64,000 nucleotides of DNA from Planctomycetota bacterium (GCA_033763975.1 JANRJM010000006.1:1-64000), one strand, 5' to 3'; positions 34,542-43,085 are shown, counted from the stretch's first letter. Notes: generated by a model not told the origin, from the letters alone. Translations and numbers: made by a program.

Positions 34542-36833
34542 TCAGCCGCCCCCGATGGCGATCGCCAGCGCCTGGACGTCGTCCTGGTCGACGTTCCCGT
34601 CCCCGTTGAAGTCCGGGTCCAGCACCGTGCACGACCCCTCGCCCGCCACCGTCTGCGCCAGGCACGCGATGTCGTCCTGGTCCGCGTTGCCGTCCGCGTT
34701 GTAATCCAGGTCGATCGGGCACGAGAGCACCTCGACGCGGACGTCGTCCAGCCCGCACTCGACGATCGACCCGGCGCCCAGGTCGCTCGCGACAAACCGC
34801 AGGCGCATCCGGTCGGTGGGCGGGAGGAACTCCTCCAGCCGCCAGGCCTTGCGCTGCCACACGCCCGCGTTGTCCTGCGCGCCCTCGAGCTGCACCCACG
34901 TGGCGCCGTCGTCGTTCGACAGGAGGATGGGCGACGTGTCCTGGTTCGGGTTCGCCCCGGCGTTGTTCGAGTGCCACCGCGCGTACGACAGACGCACCCC
35001 GGCGACCCGGCGCCCGCTCGCCGGTACCGCGCCGAAGCGCGGGCTCGTCAGCGTGGTCGTCCCGCCGTCGACATCGAACGAGCCCACGCCCGTCCCAGCG
35101 CGGCAGTCGGTGATCCAGGCCAGCACGCCCGGGTCGAAGGTCGCGTCGTTACCGGGTTGCGCCGCCGTCGCCTCCGGATCGCAGCGGTTCCAGATCCCCA
35201 GCGTCGCCGTATCGCCCGGGGCCCCCACCGTCCAGCCCCGGTCCGTCTCCATGTCGTCCGCGAACGTCACGTCGAGATCAACGCCCCGGGCGAGCAGCGT
35301 GGCGCCGCCGGCGGGGTACGTCACCGACGTTCCCGTGGTCGTGGGCGCTTCGAAGTAGTACTCCACCACGTTCCCGCACCCCAGCGCGGGCAGCGCGCCC
35401 GTGAACGTGCTGCCGACCTCCGAACCCATCGGCTGGCTGGTCCAGGCCCCGCCGTTCACGCGTGTCCACAGCAGAGGCGTCGCGGGGTTCTCCTTCGCCG
35501 CCCGCACCGCCAGGCGCACCAGTTCGGGCGCCGACGTCGTCAGCACGCTGGGGTACTCGCCCACCGGCACGACGTACAGCGGGAGCAGCGTCGACTCGGC
35601 CAGCCGGATCGCGGCCTCGAAGTTCTCCTCCGCGTTGGGGATGATCTCCGACACCGGCATCACGAAGCCGTATGTCCCCTGGTCGCGCACCTCGATCGTG
35701 TACGCCAGCAGCCCGCGCGCGCCGAACGACCAGTCCGGGGCGACGCCGGACGCCGGGTAGATCGTCGTGTACGCCGGGCCCGCGTCGTACACCCGCCCGT
35801 GCACGCCGAAGATCCCCTCGCGCATGTCTTCCTCGAGGAACGCGAAGATCGGCCTGTCCGGCGGCAGTTCGCTCGTGTACCCCCAGGGCGCCAGGATGAG
35901 CTGCGAGAAGCTGTGGAAGTCGATGTGGGCGCGCAGGCGCGTGTTCGCCGTGATGAAGTCGCGCATCACCTGCGTCTCGGGCTCCGAGAACGGCCCGGTG
36001 CCGCGGTACGTGTCGTTCCCGGGGTTGGTGCTCGCGCCCTCGCCCCCCCACTGATAGCCCCAGTTGCGGTTGGGATCGACGCCGAACGTCCCGTCGCCGT
36101 TGTCGCGCCGGTTCTTCCGCCACAGGCGGTTGTTGGGCTGCCACGAGAACTCGTACCCGTCGCAGTTCACGACCGGGATGATGATGATCTCGCACTGGTT
36201 GACGAGCGCGCTGAGCCGCGCGTCCGTGCCGTACGACTCGAGAAGGCGATCGCCGATCCACATGGTGGTCATGGGCGTCGCCCATTCGCGCGCGTGCTGG
36301 CAGGAGTTGAAGAGCACCGCCGGGCGCGAGATCCGCGGGTTGCCGGGCTGGTCGGGCGCGGTGATGCGGATGCCCTTGATGTTCCGCCCTTGCAGCGTCT
36401 GCCCCGCGACGAACGTCTCGGCCAGCGTCGGGTACTGCGTCGCCCACAAGTCCAGGCGCGCGTGCACCTCCGTCAGCGTGCGGAACACGCCGAACCACGA
36501 CGCGTCGCGCTGCAGGCGCGCCTCGGCGATCTCCCGCTGTTCCTGGTCCAGCAGCGCCTGCACGTCGGGGATCACCACCTGGGGCTCGAGCCCAAGGGCC
36601 CGGATCGCGCCCAACTGCTCGGGCGTGACCTGCACGTCGATCAGGCCCGTGCCGACGCGGCAGTTCCACGCCGTCGTCGCCAGGTCCAGCACCCGGTCGC
36701 GCATCTCGGGCGAGCCCACCTCAACGCGGACGAGTTGGTGCCCGTGGTAGGGGCCCGCGGGCGGGGCGTGCTGGGCCCACGCCGCCGTGCAAACACCCGC
36801 CGTCAGAATGACGCTCAGAACCGCAATGCGCAT
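34542..36833 (-). CDS. Secreted M14 zinc carboxypeptidase with C-terminal dockerin-like repeats
   Basis: A 763-residue exported protease. The signal peptide is MRIAVLSVILTAGVCTAAWA. Zinc ligands H180 and E183 lie in SCQHAREWATPM, the third ligand in AHIDFHSF, the substrate site in GVDPNRNWGYQW and the catalytic E in AYTIEVRDQG. It should remove C-terminal residues from peptides outside the cytoplasm. A beta-sandwich region follows. The last 60 residues hold two calcium-loop repeats (DYNADGNADQDDIACL and DPDFNGDGNVDQDDVQAL), the dockerin type I-like pattern often seen at the ends of planctomycete secreted proteins; no cohesin partner is in view, so this may be a sorting or anchoring tag. A GGAG lies about 11 nt before the start. 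Confidence 0.9.
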   Translation of the reverse strand: MRIAVLSVILTAGVCTAAWAQHAPPAGPYHGHQLVRVEVGSPEMRDRVLDLATTAWNCRVGTGLIDVQVTPEQLGAIRALGLEPQVVIPDVQALLDQEQREIAEARLQRDASWFGVFRTLTEVHARLDLWATQYPTLAETFVAGQTLQGRNIKGIRITAPDQPGNPRISRPAVLFNSCQHAREWATPMTTMWIGDRLLESYGTDARLSALVNQCEIIIIPVVNCDGYEFSWQPNNRLWRKNRRDNGDGTFGVDPNRNWGYQWGGEGASTNPGNDTYRGTGPFSEPETQVMRDFITANTRLRAHIDFHSFSQLILAPWGYTSELPPDRPIFAFLEEDMREGIFGVHGRVYDAGPAYTTIYPASGVAPDWSFGARGLLAYTIEVRDQGTYGFVMPVSEIIPNAEENFEAAIRLAESTLLPLYVVPVGEYPSVLTTSAPELVRLAVRAAKENPATPLLWTRVNGGAWTSQPMGSEVGSTFTGALPALGCGNVVEYYFEAPTTTGTSVTYPAGGATLLARGVDLDVTFADDMETDRGWTVGAPGDTATLGIWNRCDPEATAAQPGNDATFDPGVLAWITDCRAGTGVGSFDVDGGTTTLTSPRFGAVPASGRRVAGVRLSYARWHSNNAGANPNQDTSPILLSNDDGATWVQLEGAQDNAGVWQRKAWRLEEFLPPTDRMRLRFVASDLGAGSIVECGLDDVRVEVLSCPIDLDYNADGNADQDDIACLAQTVAGEGSCTVLDPDFNGDGNVDQDDVQALAIAIGGG

Positions 36834-36904
36834 GGCCAGTCTCCGAAAGCCGCCCCCCCGGCGGAATCGCCGGTCCTATCGATCCGCTCACCCGGTGCGC
36901 GCGG

Positions 36905-36936
36905 TTCCCCGCCCGGGGCGGGGGAATCGCTATTCT
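36905..36936 (+). promoter_or_regulatory. GC-rich inverted repeat and -10-like TATTCT upstream of gamma-glutamyltransferase
   Basis: TTCCCCGCCC followed by GGGGCGGGGGAA (36905-36926) is nearly palindromic. TATTCT at 36931-36936 lies eight nt before the ATG at 36945, with no Shine-Dalgarno sequence. The repeat sits where an operator or -35 region would be. This 111-bp interval also contains the divergent carboxypeptidase promoter. Confidence 0.35.
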
Positions 36937-36944
36937 GCCATGCC

Positions 36945-38726
36945 ATGACCGCTTTGACCAGAGCATTGTCGAGCCTGGCGGCCGCGTGCGCCCTGGCCGG
37001 ACTCGGCGGTGCGGGCGCATCCGCCCAGGTCTCGCCCCTCGGTCCGGGAGCCGGCGTGTACGAAAAAGCCTGTGTCGCCGCCGATCACGCCCTGGCCAGC
37101 GCCGCCGGGGCCGACATCCTCCGCGCGGGCGGCAACGCCGTCGACGCCGCCGTCGCCACCTCGTTCGCGCTCTCCGTCGTCCGCCCCTATTCCTGCGGCA
37201 TCGGCGGGGGCGGGTTCATGGTGATCCGCCTCAAAGACCACCCGCGCGTCGGCCCGGTCACCGTCGCCATCGACTACCGCGAGGCCGGCCCGCGCGCGGT
37301 CCGCGCCGACTCCTTCGAGAACGACCCCGACCCCGACGCCAGCACCCACGGCGGGAAAGCCGTCTGCGTCCCGGGCACCGTCGCCGGCCTGCTGCACGCC
37401 CTGGAGCGCTACGGCACGCTGGACCGCGAGGCCGTCCTCGCGCCGGCCATCCGCCTCGCCGAGGAGGGATTCACCGCCGACGCGCACTACGTCGAGAACG
37501 CGCGCGAGGATGCGCTCGTGCTGCCCTGGTTCCGCAAGGACCCGGCCCGGGCCGCCCGGTTTGCGTTCGTCTGGGAGCGCTACCTGCTGAAGGGCGAGGT
37601 GCAGGTCGGCGACCGCATCCACGTTCCCGAGCAGGGCGAGGCGCTGCGGCGGATCGCGCGCGACGGACGCGCCGGGTTCTACGAGGGGCCCGTCGCGAGC
37701 GCGATGGTCGCGTGCGTGCAGAAGGACAACGGGTTCCTCACGCTCGAAGACCTCGCGTCGTACCGCGTGCGCGAGTTCGAGCCCCTGCGCACCCGCTTCC
37801 GCGGGCTCGAGGTGCTCGGCATGCCGCCCCCCAGCAGCGGCGGGATCGTGCTGGCGCAGGTCCTGGGAATGCTCGAACACCGGCGCGCCGACCTCGACGC
37901 GCTCGTCGCGGCCGACGGGCACAACAGCGCCGCGTACATCCATCTCATCGCCGAGTCCTCCAAGCACGCCTTCGCCGACCGCGCCCGCTGGGTCGCCGAC
38001 CCGGACTTCGCCCGCGTCCCGCTCGCCGGGCTGCTCGCGCCGTCGTACCTGCGCGCCCGTGCCGACGCCTTCGACCCCGCGCGCACGCTCCCGCACGAGT
38101 CCTACGGCAGCGCGACGCCCCCGCCCGACGACGCCGGCACCAGCCACTTCTGCGTCATCGACGAGCACGGCAACGCCGTCGCGTGCACCGAGACGGTCAA
38201 CCTCATCTTCGGGTCGATGCTCGTCGCCGAGCCCTTCGGCGTGCTGCTCAACTGCGAGATGGACGACTTCCAGACCCGCACGGGCGCGCTCAACGCCTTC
38301 CAGCTCGCGCACGCCGAGGGCAACCGCCCGGCGCCGGGCAAGCGCCCGCTCTCCAGCATGACGCCGACGCTCGCCTTCGACGCCGCCCCGGACGGGTCGC
38401 TCGGCGATCTGCGGTTCGCCGGAGGCGGCGCGGGGGGCCCGCGCATCATCTCCGGCACGCTGCAGGCGGCCCTCAACGCCATCGTCTGGGACATGAACGC
38501 CCACGACGCGCTCCGCGCCCCGCGATTCCACCATCAATGGACGCCCGACCGGCTCGACCTGGAGCCCGCGCTCCACAGATCACCCGCCGCCGCCGGCCTC
38601 GGCGAACTCGGGCATTCGTTGGGCACGCGCAAGGCGATCGGCAACGTGCAGATCGTGAAGCGAAGCCCGCGGGGGTGGGAGGCCGCCAGCGACCCGCGCA
38701 AGGGCGGCGCGCCCGACGGGTACTAG
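36945..38726 (+). CDS. ggt: Gamma-glutamyltransferase (Ntn hydrolase)
   Basis: A 593-residue exported enzyme that splits gamma-glutamyl bonds such as glutathione and transfers or hydrolyses the glutamyl group. The signal peptide is LSSLAAACALAGLGGAGASAQ. The large subunit contains ADHALASAAGADILRAGGNAVDAAVA and GGGGFMV. The processing site and catalytic nucleophile is the first T of TSHFCVID in DDAGTSHFCVIDEHGNAVACTETVN (usually TTHFSVVD). PLSSMTPT and the GGAGGPRI loop of the small subunit follow. Length is normal. Start ATG at 36945 with a -10-like TATTCT close upstream. The stop TAG shares the tetramer CTAG with the stop of the convergent trm112-like gene. Confidence 0.92.
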   Translation: MTALTRALSSLAAACALAGLGGAGASAQVSPLGPGAGVYEKACVAADHALASAAGADILRAGGNAVDAAVATSFALSVVRPYSCGIGGGGFMVIRLKDHPRVGPVTVAIDYREAGPRAVRADSFENDPDPDASTHGGKAVCVPGTVAGLLHALERYGTLDREAVLAPAIRLAEEGFTADAHYVENAREDALVLPWFRKDPARAARFAFVWERYLLKGEVQVGDRIHVPEQGEALRRIARDGRAGFYEGPVASAMVACVQKDNGFLTLEDLASYRVREFEPLRTRFRGLEVLGMPPPSSGGIVLAQVLGMLEHRRADLDALVAADGHNSAAYIHLIAESSKHAFADRARWVADPDFARVPLAGLLAPSYLRARADAFDPARTLPHESYGSATPPPDDAGTSHFCVIDEHGNAVACTETVNLIFGSMLVAEPFGVLLNCEMDDFQTRTGALNAFQLAHAEGNRPAPGKRPLSSMTPTLAFDAAPDGSLGDLRFAGGGAGGPRIISGTLQAALNAIVWDMNAHDALRAPRFHHQWTPDRLDLEPALHRSPAAAGLGELGHSLGTRKAIGNVQIVKRSPRGWEAASDPRKGGAPDGY

Positions 38727-38992
38727 CCCGGTGACGAGACGGCGTCGGGACCGGGCGGGCCTGCGGGCGGTGACGCGGACTGGTCGGCGACGCCGCTCAG
38801 CACCGGCATCCCGTTCACGACCGGGTACCGCAGCGTGCCGTCGACCGTCACGAGTTCGTGGCGCTCGCCCGAACGTTCTTCGCGCAGCGCCTGCCCGGTG
38901 CGGGGGCAGCGCAGGATCGCAACAACGCGCGGATCGAGTCCGGCGCGGCGGTCGAGCCCGGCGGGCGCGACGGGCGGTTCACTCTTCGTCAA
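38723..38992 (-). CDS. Trm112-like small protein
   Basis: An 89-residue protein with the Trm112/YcaR fold signature: ILRCPRTGQALRE ... LVTVDGTLRYPVVNGMPVL. Bacterial members usually carry CPxC at the first turn; here only one Cys remains (RCPRTG), so zinc binding of the normal kind is unlikely. The partner may be a methyltransferase or a folding client, as known for this family. ATG at 38992 overlaps the HPr stop by 14 bp, so the two genes are coupled. Its stop shares CTAG with the convergent gamma-glutamyltransferase gene. Confidence 0.78.
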   Translation of the reverse strand: MTKSEPPVAPAGLDRRAGLDPRVVAILRCPRTGQALREERSGERHELVTVDGTLRYPVVNGMPVLSGVADQSASPPAGPPGPDAVSSPG

Positions 38993-39254
38993 ACCCGCTC
39001 TCCACGAGACGCTTGAGCGCGACGAGGGCGGCGTCGGCGTCCGCGCCCTCGGCGGTGATTCGCAGTTCGCTGCCCTGGCTCGCCGCGAGCATCATCATCT
39101 GCATGATCGACTTGCCGTCGACGTCGGTGTCGCCCTTGCACACCCGGATCGCGCACTGGAACGTCGACGCCACGTCCACGAACGTCATCGCGGGGCGCGC
39201 GTGCAGCCCCAGCCGATTGACGATCTTCACCGTGATGGACGCCCCGTTCCCCAC
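38979..39254 (-). CDS. ptsH: HPr family phosphocarrier protein
   Basis: A 91-residue phosphocarrier. H18 in NRLGLHARPA is the phosphorylated histidine and GKSIMQMMML gives the conserved serine region. It passes phosphate in the phosphotransferase chain, here most likely in a regulatory nitrogen-type PTS with the IIA encoded just upstream, because no sugar permease is near. The start is GTG at 39254 with GGAGG at about 39262-39266. It is 49 bp downstream of the IIA gene. No enzyme I gene is in the window. It could instead be called NPr; the sequence does not decide. Confidence 0.93.
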   Translation of the reverse strand: MGNGASITVKIVNRLGLHARPAMTFVDVASTFQCAIRVCKGDTDVDGKSIMQMMMLAASQGSELRITAEGADADAALVALKRLVESGFDEE

Positions 39255-39303
39255 CCAGATCCCTCCGCCGCTGCCCCCGGCATGCCGAGGCGGCGCCCGC
39301 TCG

Positions 39304-39783
39304 CTACCCGTTGAGGCCCTGCCCGTCCGCCTCCTCCAGCAGCGTCCGCACGTCGGCCGGTGATTGCGCCTGACGCAGGAACCGCCGGAACGTGTCCTTG
39401 CTGAGGTTGCGGAAGATCACCTCCATCGCGTGCAGATGGTCCTCGGGGCGGTCCTCGGGGCTCAGCAGCAGGAACACCGAGAACACCGGCTGGCGGTCCA
39501 GCGCCACGAAGTCGATCCCGTGCGACGACAGCCCGATCCCCGCGACCATCGACGTGATGTCCCGGTGCTTCACGTGCGGGACGGCGACGCCCTTGCCGAA
39601 CCCCGTCGAGCCGATCCGCTCGCGCGCCAGGATCCGCTGCGTCAACTCCTGACGAAGTTCCGCGCGGACCGCGCCGCTCGATACCAGCGCCTCCACCAGC
39701 TCCGCGACCGCGCCGTCGCGGTCCGACGCCGCCAGCGGCACCACGATGCCCCCCTCCGGCACGATGCGGGTCAGCTTGATCAC
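39304..39783 (-). CDS. ptsN: PTS IIA(Ntr)-type phosphoacceptor
   Basis: A 159-residue protein of the fructose/nitrogen IIA family. H70 in GVAVPHVKH is the phosphorylation site; the surrounding GSTGFGKGVAVPH and the end region (PEDHLHAMEVIFRNL) fit IIA(Ntr). It receives phosphate from HPr and, in better studied bacteria, regulates potassium uptake and stress responses. It lies between hpf and ptsH, the order seen in many rpoN-ptsN regions, but rpoN and the sugar-specific domains are missing. ATG at 39783; 49 bp separate it from hpf. Confidence 0.9.
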   Translation of the reverse strand: MIKLTRIVPEGGIVVPLAASDRDGAVAELVEALVSSGAVRAELRQELTQRILARERIGSTGFGKGVAVPHVKHRDITSMVAGIGLSSHGIDFVALDRQPVFSVFLLLSPEDRPEDHLHAMEVIFRNLSKDTFRRFLRQAQSPADVRTLLEEADGQGLNG

Positions 39784-39832
39784 ACGCGGCTCCTGAACTG
39801 CCCCCGGCGCCCGGGAGGCGGTCTTCCCGTCC

Positions 39833-40141
39833 TCACGCCTTCGGGTTCTTCAACTGCTCCTTGAAGTCCCGCAACTGACGCTCCCCCTTCTCGCACACCA
39901 GGTCGATCCCCTCGTACGGGTCCCGGCAGTCCGAGTGGCTCACGAAGTCGTCGTGCTTCTCCACGTCCAGGATCAACTCGACGTTGTACTCCGAACCGGC
40001 CTTGTGGTTCAGCTTCGCCACCCGGACCCGCACCGCCTGCAGCCCGTCGAAGTACTTGGTGAGCTTCCCCGCCTTCGTCTCCGCGTACGCACGGATCGCG
40101 TCCGTCACGTCAAAGTTCTGCCCGATCACGTCGACCCGCAT
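39833..40141 (-). CDS. hpf: Ribosome hibernation promoting factor (short form)
   Basis: A 102-residue protein that binds the 30S decoding site and helps to inactivate ribosomes. The fold signature is VDVIGQNFDVTDAIRAYAETKAGKLTKYFDGLQAVRVRV, then a DxEKHDDFVSHSDCRDPYEGIDLVCEKGERQL stretch. The length matches the short HPF/YfiA form without the dimerising C-terminal domain, so 100S formation would need another factor. ATG at 40141 has GAGGAGG just upstream. TATCAT at 40182-40187 is a plausible -10 with a leader of about 35 nt. It heads the hpf-ptsN-ptsH-trm112 group. Confidence 0.92.
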   Translation of the reverse strand: MRVDVIGQNFDVTDAIRAYAETKAGKLTKYFDGLQAVRVRVAKLNHKAGSEYNVELILDVEKHDDFVSHSDCRDPYEGIDLVCEKGERQLRDFKEQLKNPKA

Positions 40142-40181
40142 GCCGCCTCCTCGGTCGCGCATCCGGCGCGCACCAACTCCC

Positions 40182-40187
40182 ATGATA
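40182..40187 (-). promoter_or_regulatory. -10-like TATCAT for the hpf operon
   Basis: TATCAT lies on the minus strand about 40 nt before the hpf ATG, in the gap between the tRNA terminator and hpf. No good -35 is seen 17 nt upstream. Confidence 0.35.
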
Positions 40188-40225
40188 CGCGCCGGGCATC
40201 CGCCGCCCGCGCGGTGCGATGCCCC

Positions 40226-40262
40226 AAAAAGCACGCCGGGGCGCTCACCCGAGCGCCCCGGC
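40226..40262 (-). terminator. Intrinsic terminator after tRNA-Ile
   Basis: On the minus strand a perfect 11-bp stem (GCCGGGGCGCT with its complement, loop of six) is followed within five nt by TTTTT. It starts five nt after the tRNA 3' end, so it should end the tRNA transcript and shield hpf from read-through. Confidence 0.85.
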
Positions 40263-40266
40263 CTAG

Positions 40267-40340
40267 TGGGCCTGATTGGATTCGAACCAACGACCTCACC
40301 CTTATCAGGGGTGCGCTCTAGCCAACTGAGCTACAAGCCC
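40267..40340 (-). tRNA. tRNA-Ile (GAT anticodon)
   Basis: A 74-nt cloverleaf on the minus strand. The acceptor stem GGGCTTG pairs with CAGGCCC (one G-U). The D-arm is GCTCAGTTGGCTAGAGC, the anticodon loop CTGATAA holds GAT, and the T-arm has GGTTCGAATCC. The discriminator base is A at 40267. CCA is not encoded. A promoter precedes it and a terminator follows. Confidence 0.97.
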
Positions 40341-40380
40341 GAACGAGCCCGACGGCCTCCGGTGACGCCGGCGGGGAGGG

Positions 40381-40409
40381 AGTATACGCCCTTGCCCACC
40401 GCGGGAAAA
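40381..40409 (-). promoter_or_regulatory. Promoter of tRNA-Ile
   Basis: TATACT (40381-40386 on the minus strand) matches the -10 consensus at five of six positions. TTTTCC at 40404-40409 is a weak -35 with 17-nt spacing. The tRNA 5' end lies 40 nt downstream of the -10. The same interval behind the murA stop contains a small inverted repeat (CGGGA / TCCCG). Confidence 0.6.
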
Positions 40410-40429
40410 CCTCCCGCCCCCCCGGAGCG

Positions 40430-41845
40430 TCATTCCGACGCCGCGCCCGCCAGTTCCTTCTCGTCCTTCCGCTCGATCGCCGCGCCGAGCGAGCGAAGCC
40501 GCTCTTCCATCCGCTCGTACCCGCGGTCCAGGTGGTACACGCGGTTCACCACCGTCGTGCCCTGGGCCGCCAGGCCCGCGAGCACCAGCCCCGCGCTCGC
40601 CCGCAGATCGCTCGCCATCACCGGCGCCCCGATGAGCTTGCGCACGCCCGTGATCATCACGCTCGGCCCCTGCCGCACGATCTTGGCGCCCATCCGCAGC
40701 AGTTCCGCCACGTGCAGGAAGCGGTCCGGGAAGATCCGCTCCGTGATCACCGAGTTCCCGTCCGCCAGGCACAGCAGCGTCACGAGCTGCGCCTGCAGGT
40801 CCGTCGGAAATCCCGGGTGCGGCTGCGTCGTGACTTCCACCGGACGCAGCACGCGGTCGCACGTCACGCGCACCGTCCGACGCATCGGGTCGTCGGTCAG
40901 GCCCCGCGGGATCGACGTCCCGCTCGTGATCGTCAGCGAGGGCGAACGCTGGCGCACCGGCGAGGCGCCCACGCCCGACACGGGCGTCACGTGCACGCCC
41001 GCGCTCTCGAGGGCATACACCGTCGACAGCAACGCGTCGAGCGGGCAGTTGTCGATCGTGAGGTCGCCGTTGGTGATCGCCGCGGCCATCATGAACGTGC
41101 CCGCCTCGATCCGGTCCGGGATGATCGTCCAATCCGCCCCGCCCAGCGATTCCACGCCCTCGATGATGATCCGGGGCGAGCCCGCGCCCTGCACCTTCGC
41201 GCCCATCGCCGTCAGCAGCCCGGCCAGGTCGACGATCTCCGGCTCGCACGCGGCGCACTCGATGATCGTCGTCCCGCGCGCCAGGCACGCGGCGCACAGC
41301 ACGTTGGCGGTGCCCAGCACGGTCGAGCCGAACGGCCCGCCCAGAAAGATCGTCCCGCCCTTCAGCCCGGACGGGGGCGCCTTCACGACGATGTCCCCGG
41401 ACTGCAGCGAGACCTGCGCGCCCAGGGCGGCCAGCCCGCGCAGGTGGATGTCCACGGGGCGATCGCCGATCGCGCACCCGCCCGGCATCGAGACCCGGGC
41501 CACGCCGCGCCGGGCGAGCATCGGCCCCAGCGTGCAGATCGACGCGCGCATGGTGCGCACGATGTCGTAGCGGGCGTGCGACTTTGACGCGTCGTCGACG
41601 CGCAGCGAGACCACGCCCGAGCCGATGGTCGCGATGTCCTCGGCCCCGTCCTCGCGGACGCAGCCGAGCTCGCCCAGCAGGCGGAGCATGTTGCGCACGT
41701 CGGCGAGCGAGGGCACGTCGCGGAGCGTGACGGGCTGGTCGGTGAGGAGCGTCGCCGCCAGAAGGGGCAGCGAGGAGTTCTTGGACCCATTGACCTGCAG
41801 CCGCCCGTACAGACGGCGACCCCCCTCGATCACGAACATATCCAT
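40430..41845 (-). CDS. murA: UDP-N-acetylglucosamine 1-carboxyvinyltransferase
   Basis: A 471-residue cytosolic enzyme that transfers enolpyruvate from phosphoenolpyruvate to UDP-GlcNAc, the first committed step of peptidoglycan synthesis. The substrate-binding pair K22-N23 is in NGSKNSSLPL. The catalytic loop is SMPGGCAIGDRPVDIHLRGL with C124, so the enzyme should be fosfomycin-sensitive. R100 (RTMRAS) and AGTFMMAAAI are conserved. It is about 50 residues longer than E. coli MurA (419), with extra sequence around residues 290-310. ATG at 41845 or 41839. It is separate from the murE-murF-mraY group. Confidence 0.95.
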   Translation of the reverse strand: MDMFVIEGGRRLYGRLQVNGSKNSSLPLLAATLLTDQPVTLRDVPSLADVRNMLRLLGELGCVREDGAEDIATIGSGVVSLRVDDASKSHARYDIVRTMRASICTLGPMLARRGVARVSMPGGCAIGDRPVDIHLRGLAALGAQVSLQSGDIVVKAPPSGLKGGTIFLGGPFGSTVLGTANVLCAACLARGTTIIECAACEPEIVDLAGLLTAMGAKVQGAGSPRIIIEGVESLGGADWTIIPDRIEAGTFMMAAAITNGDLTIDNCPLDALLSTVYALESAGVHVTPVSGVGASPVRQRSPSLTITSGTSIPRGLTDDPMRRTVRVTCDRVLRPVEVTTQPHPGFPTDLQAQLVTLLCLADGNSVITERIFPDRFLHVAELLRMGAKIVRQGPSVMITGVRKLIGAPVMASDLRASAGLVLAGLAAQGTTVVNRVYHLDRGYERMEERLRSLGAAIERKDEKELAGAASE

Positions 41846-42155
41846 GGTGGCCGTCCTGACGGAAAGACGCCCCGCCGCCGCGATGGGCGGAGGACGGGGT
41901 CGGTGCGTGCGTCACGTGCTCCCGCGCGGGAGCGTCCGATCATACATCGGCCGCCGGCGTCGCCGGGCTTGTGCAGGACGGCACGCCCGGCGCAGGCGGC
42001 GTGCGCGCCGGTCAGCGGGCGCGGGAGCGGTCTTCATCCCTTGCCGCCGCACGCGGGAAATGCACCTTTGCTGATGGTTCGTCGTCGGGTGCGTTGCCCG
42101 CAGCGACCGGCCGACCGGTTTTCCCGGCGGCGGACCGGAATCCACGGAGGACACC
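41846..42155. promoter_or_regulatory. 310-bp divergent intergenic region with a 16-bp palindrome
   Basis: The gap between murA and the fibro-slime gene contains the perfect palindrome GCTCCCGCGCGGGAGC at 41918-41933, about 75 bp upstream of murA, and a GGAGG ribosome-binding site before 42156. I see no convincing -10/-35 pair and no small gene. The palindrome may be an operator for one or both genes or a transcript hairpin. Confidence 0.35.
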
Positions 42156-43079
42156 ATGAACATGAACCGAGGCACCCTGATCGCGGCGTTGGCGCTGGTT
42201 GGCGCTGCGGGCGGAGCCGCCAGTCTGGCGCCCGCACACCGTTCGAGCGACCCCTACGCCCACCTGCCCTCGTCCATCTCGCTGACGGGCACGGTGCGCG
42301 ACTTCAAGGAGCGCACCGCCTCGGGCGGGCATCCGGACTTTGAGCGCCAGCCCACCGGCGGGTTCGGCCAGTACGTGAACATGATCAGCGACGATCTGAG
42401 CGCGGACGGCAAGCCCGTGATGCGCTCGACCGGCAACAAGCTGAGCAGCCAGTTCCGCGACAGCCAGGGGCGCAACCGCCTGGGCGGGAAGTCGTACATC
42501 GAGAGCCGCTCGGGCGACGTCAACGGCTCGGTCTCCTCGACCGCCGGCGGCGCGCTGACCACCTCGGCCTCTTTCGACCAGTGGTTCCGTGACGTGCCGG
42601 GCGTCAACCTGTCGCGCCAGCTGACCCTGAACCTGATGCGCCAGCCCAACTCCAACATCTACACCTTCAACGACCGCACCGACCCCGTCTTCGCCGGTCG
42701 CGGCGGGTTCTTCCCGGTCAACGGCGAGCTGTGGGGCAACTCCGGCGGGAGCACCCCGAGCCAGAACTTCCACTTCACGTTCGAGCTGGACACCAGCTTC
42801 ATCTACGAGGAAGGGCGAGGCCAGGCCTTCACCTTCACCGGCGACGACGACGTCTGGGTGTTCATCGACAACAAGCTGGTCGTGGACATCGGCGGCGTGC
42901 ACGGCGCCGTCTCCCAGACCGTCGAGCTGGACCGCCTGAACTGGTTGATCGACGGGCGCCAGTACAGCCTGAAGTTCTTCTTCGCCGAGCGCCACCGCAC
43001 CCAGTCCAACTTCCGCATCGACACCACCATGGTGCTGCGCAACATCGACCCGCCCGCCACCTCGGCGCTGCACGACTGA
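42156..43079 (+). CDS. Secreted fibro-slime (PA14-like) domain protein
   Basis: A 307-residue exported protein with a signal peptide (GTLIAALALVGAAGGAASLAPA). The main part is a fibro-slime domain: SISLTGTVRDFKE at the start, SASFDQWFRDVPGVN, FHFTFELDTSFIY, then FTGDDDVWVFIDNKLVVDIGGVHG, which is the calcium-site-like DDDxWVFID signature of the related PA14 fold, and SLKFFFAERHRTQSNFRI. Such domains occur in cellulose-binding and slime or adhesion proteins. It would act outside the cell in carbohydrate binding or adhesion. ATG at 42156 has GGAGG at 42144-42148. Monocistronic, with hairpins just behind it. Base use looks like its neighbours. Confidence 0.88.
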   Translation: MNMNRGTLIAALALVGAAGGAASLAPAHRSSDPYAHLPSSISLTGTVRDFKERTASGGHPDFERQPTGGFGQYVNMISDDLSADGKPVMRSTGNKLSSQFRDSQGRNRLGGKSYIESRSGDVNGSVSSTAGGALTTSASFDQWFRDVPGVNLSRQLTLNLMRQPNSNIYTFNDRTDPVFAGRGGFFPVNGELWGNSGGSTPSQNFHFTFELDTSFIYEEGRGQAFTFTGDDDVWVFIDNKLVVDIGGVHGAVSQTVELDRLNWLIDGRQYSLKFFFAERHRTQSNFRIDTTMVLRNIDPPATSALHD

Positions 43080-43085
43080 GTTCCG

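Noticed and set aside
34488-36944. Plus-strand open frame running into the gamma-glutamyltransferase gene
   Set aside because: The part before 36945 is antisense to the carboxypeptidase gene and has His/Arg/Val-rich low-complexity sequence. The signal peptide of the real protein starts at 36945.
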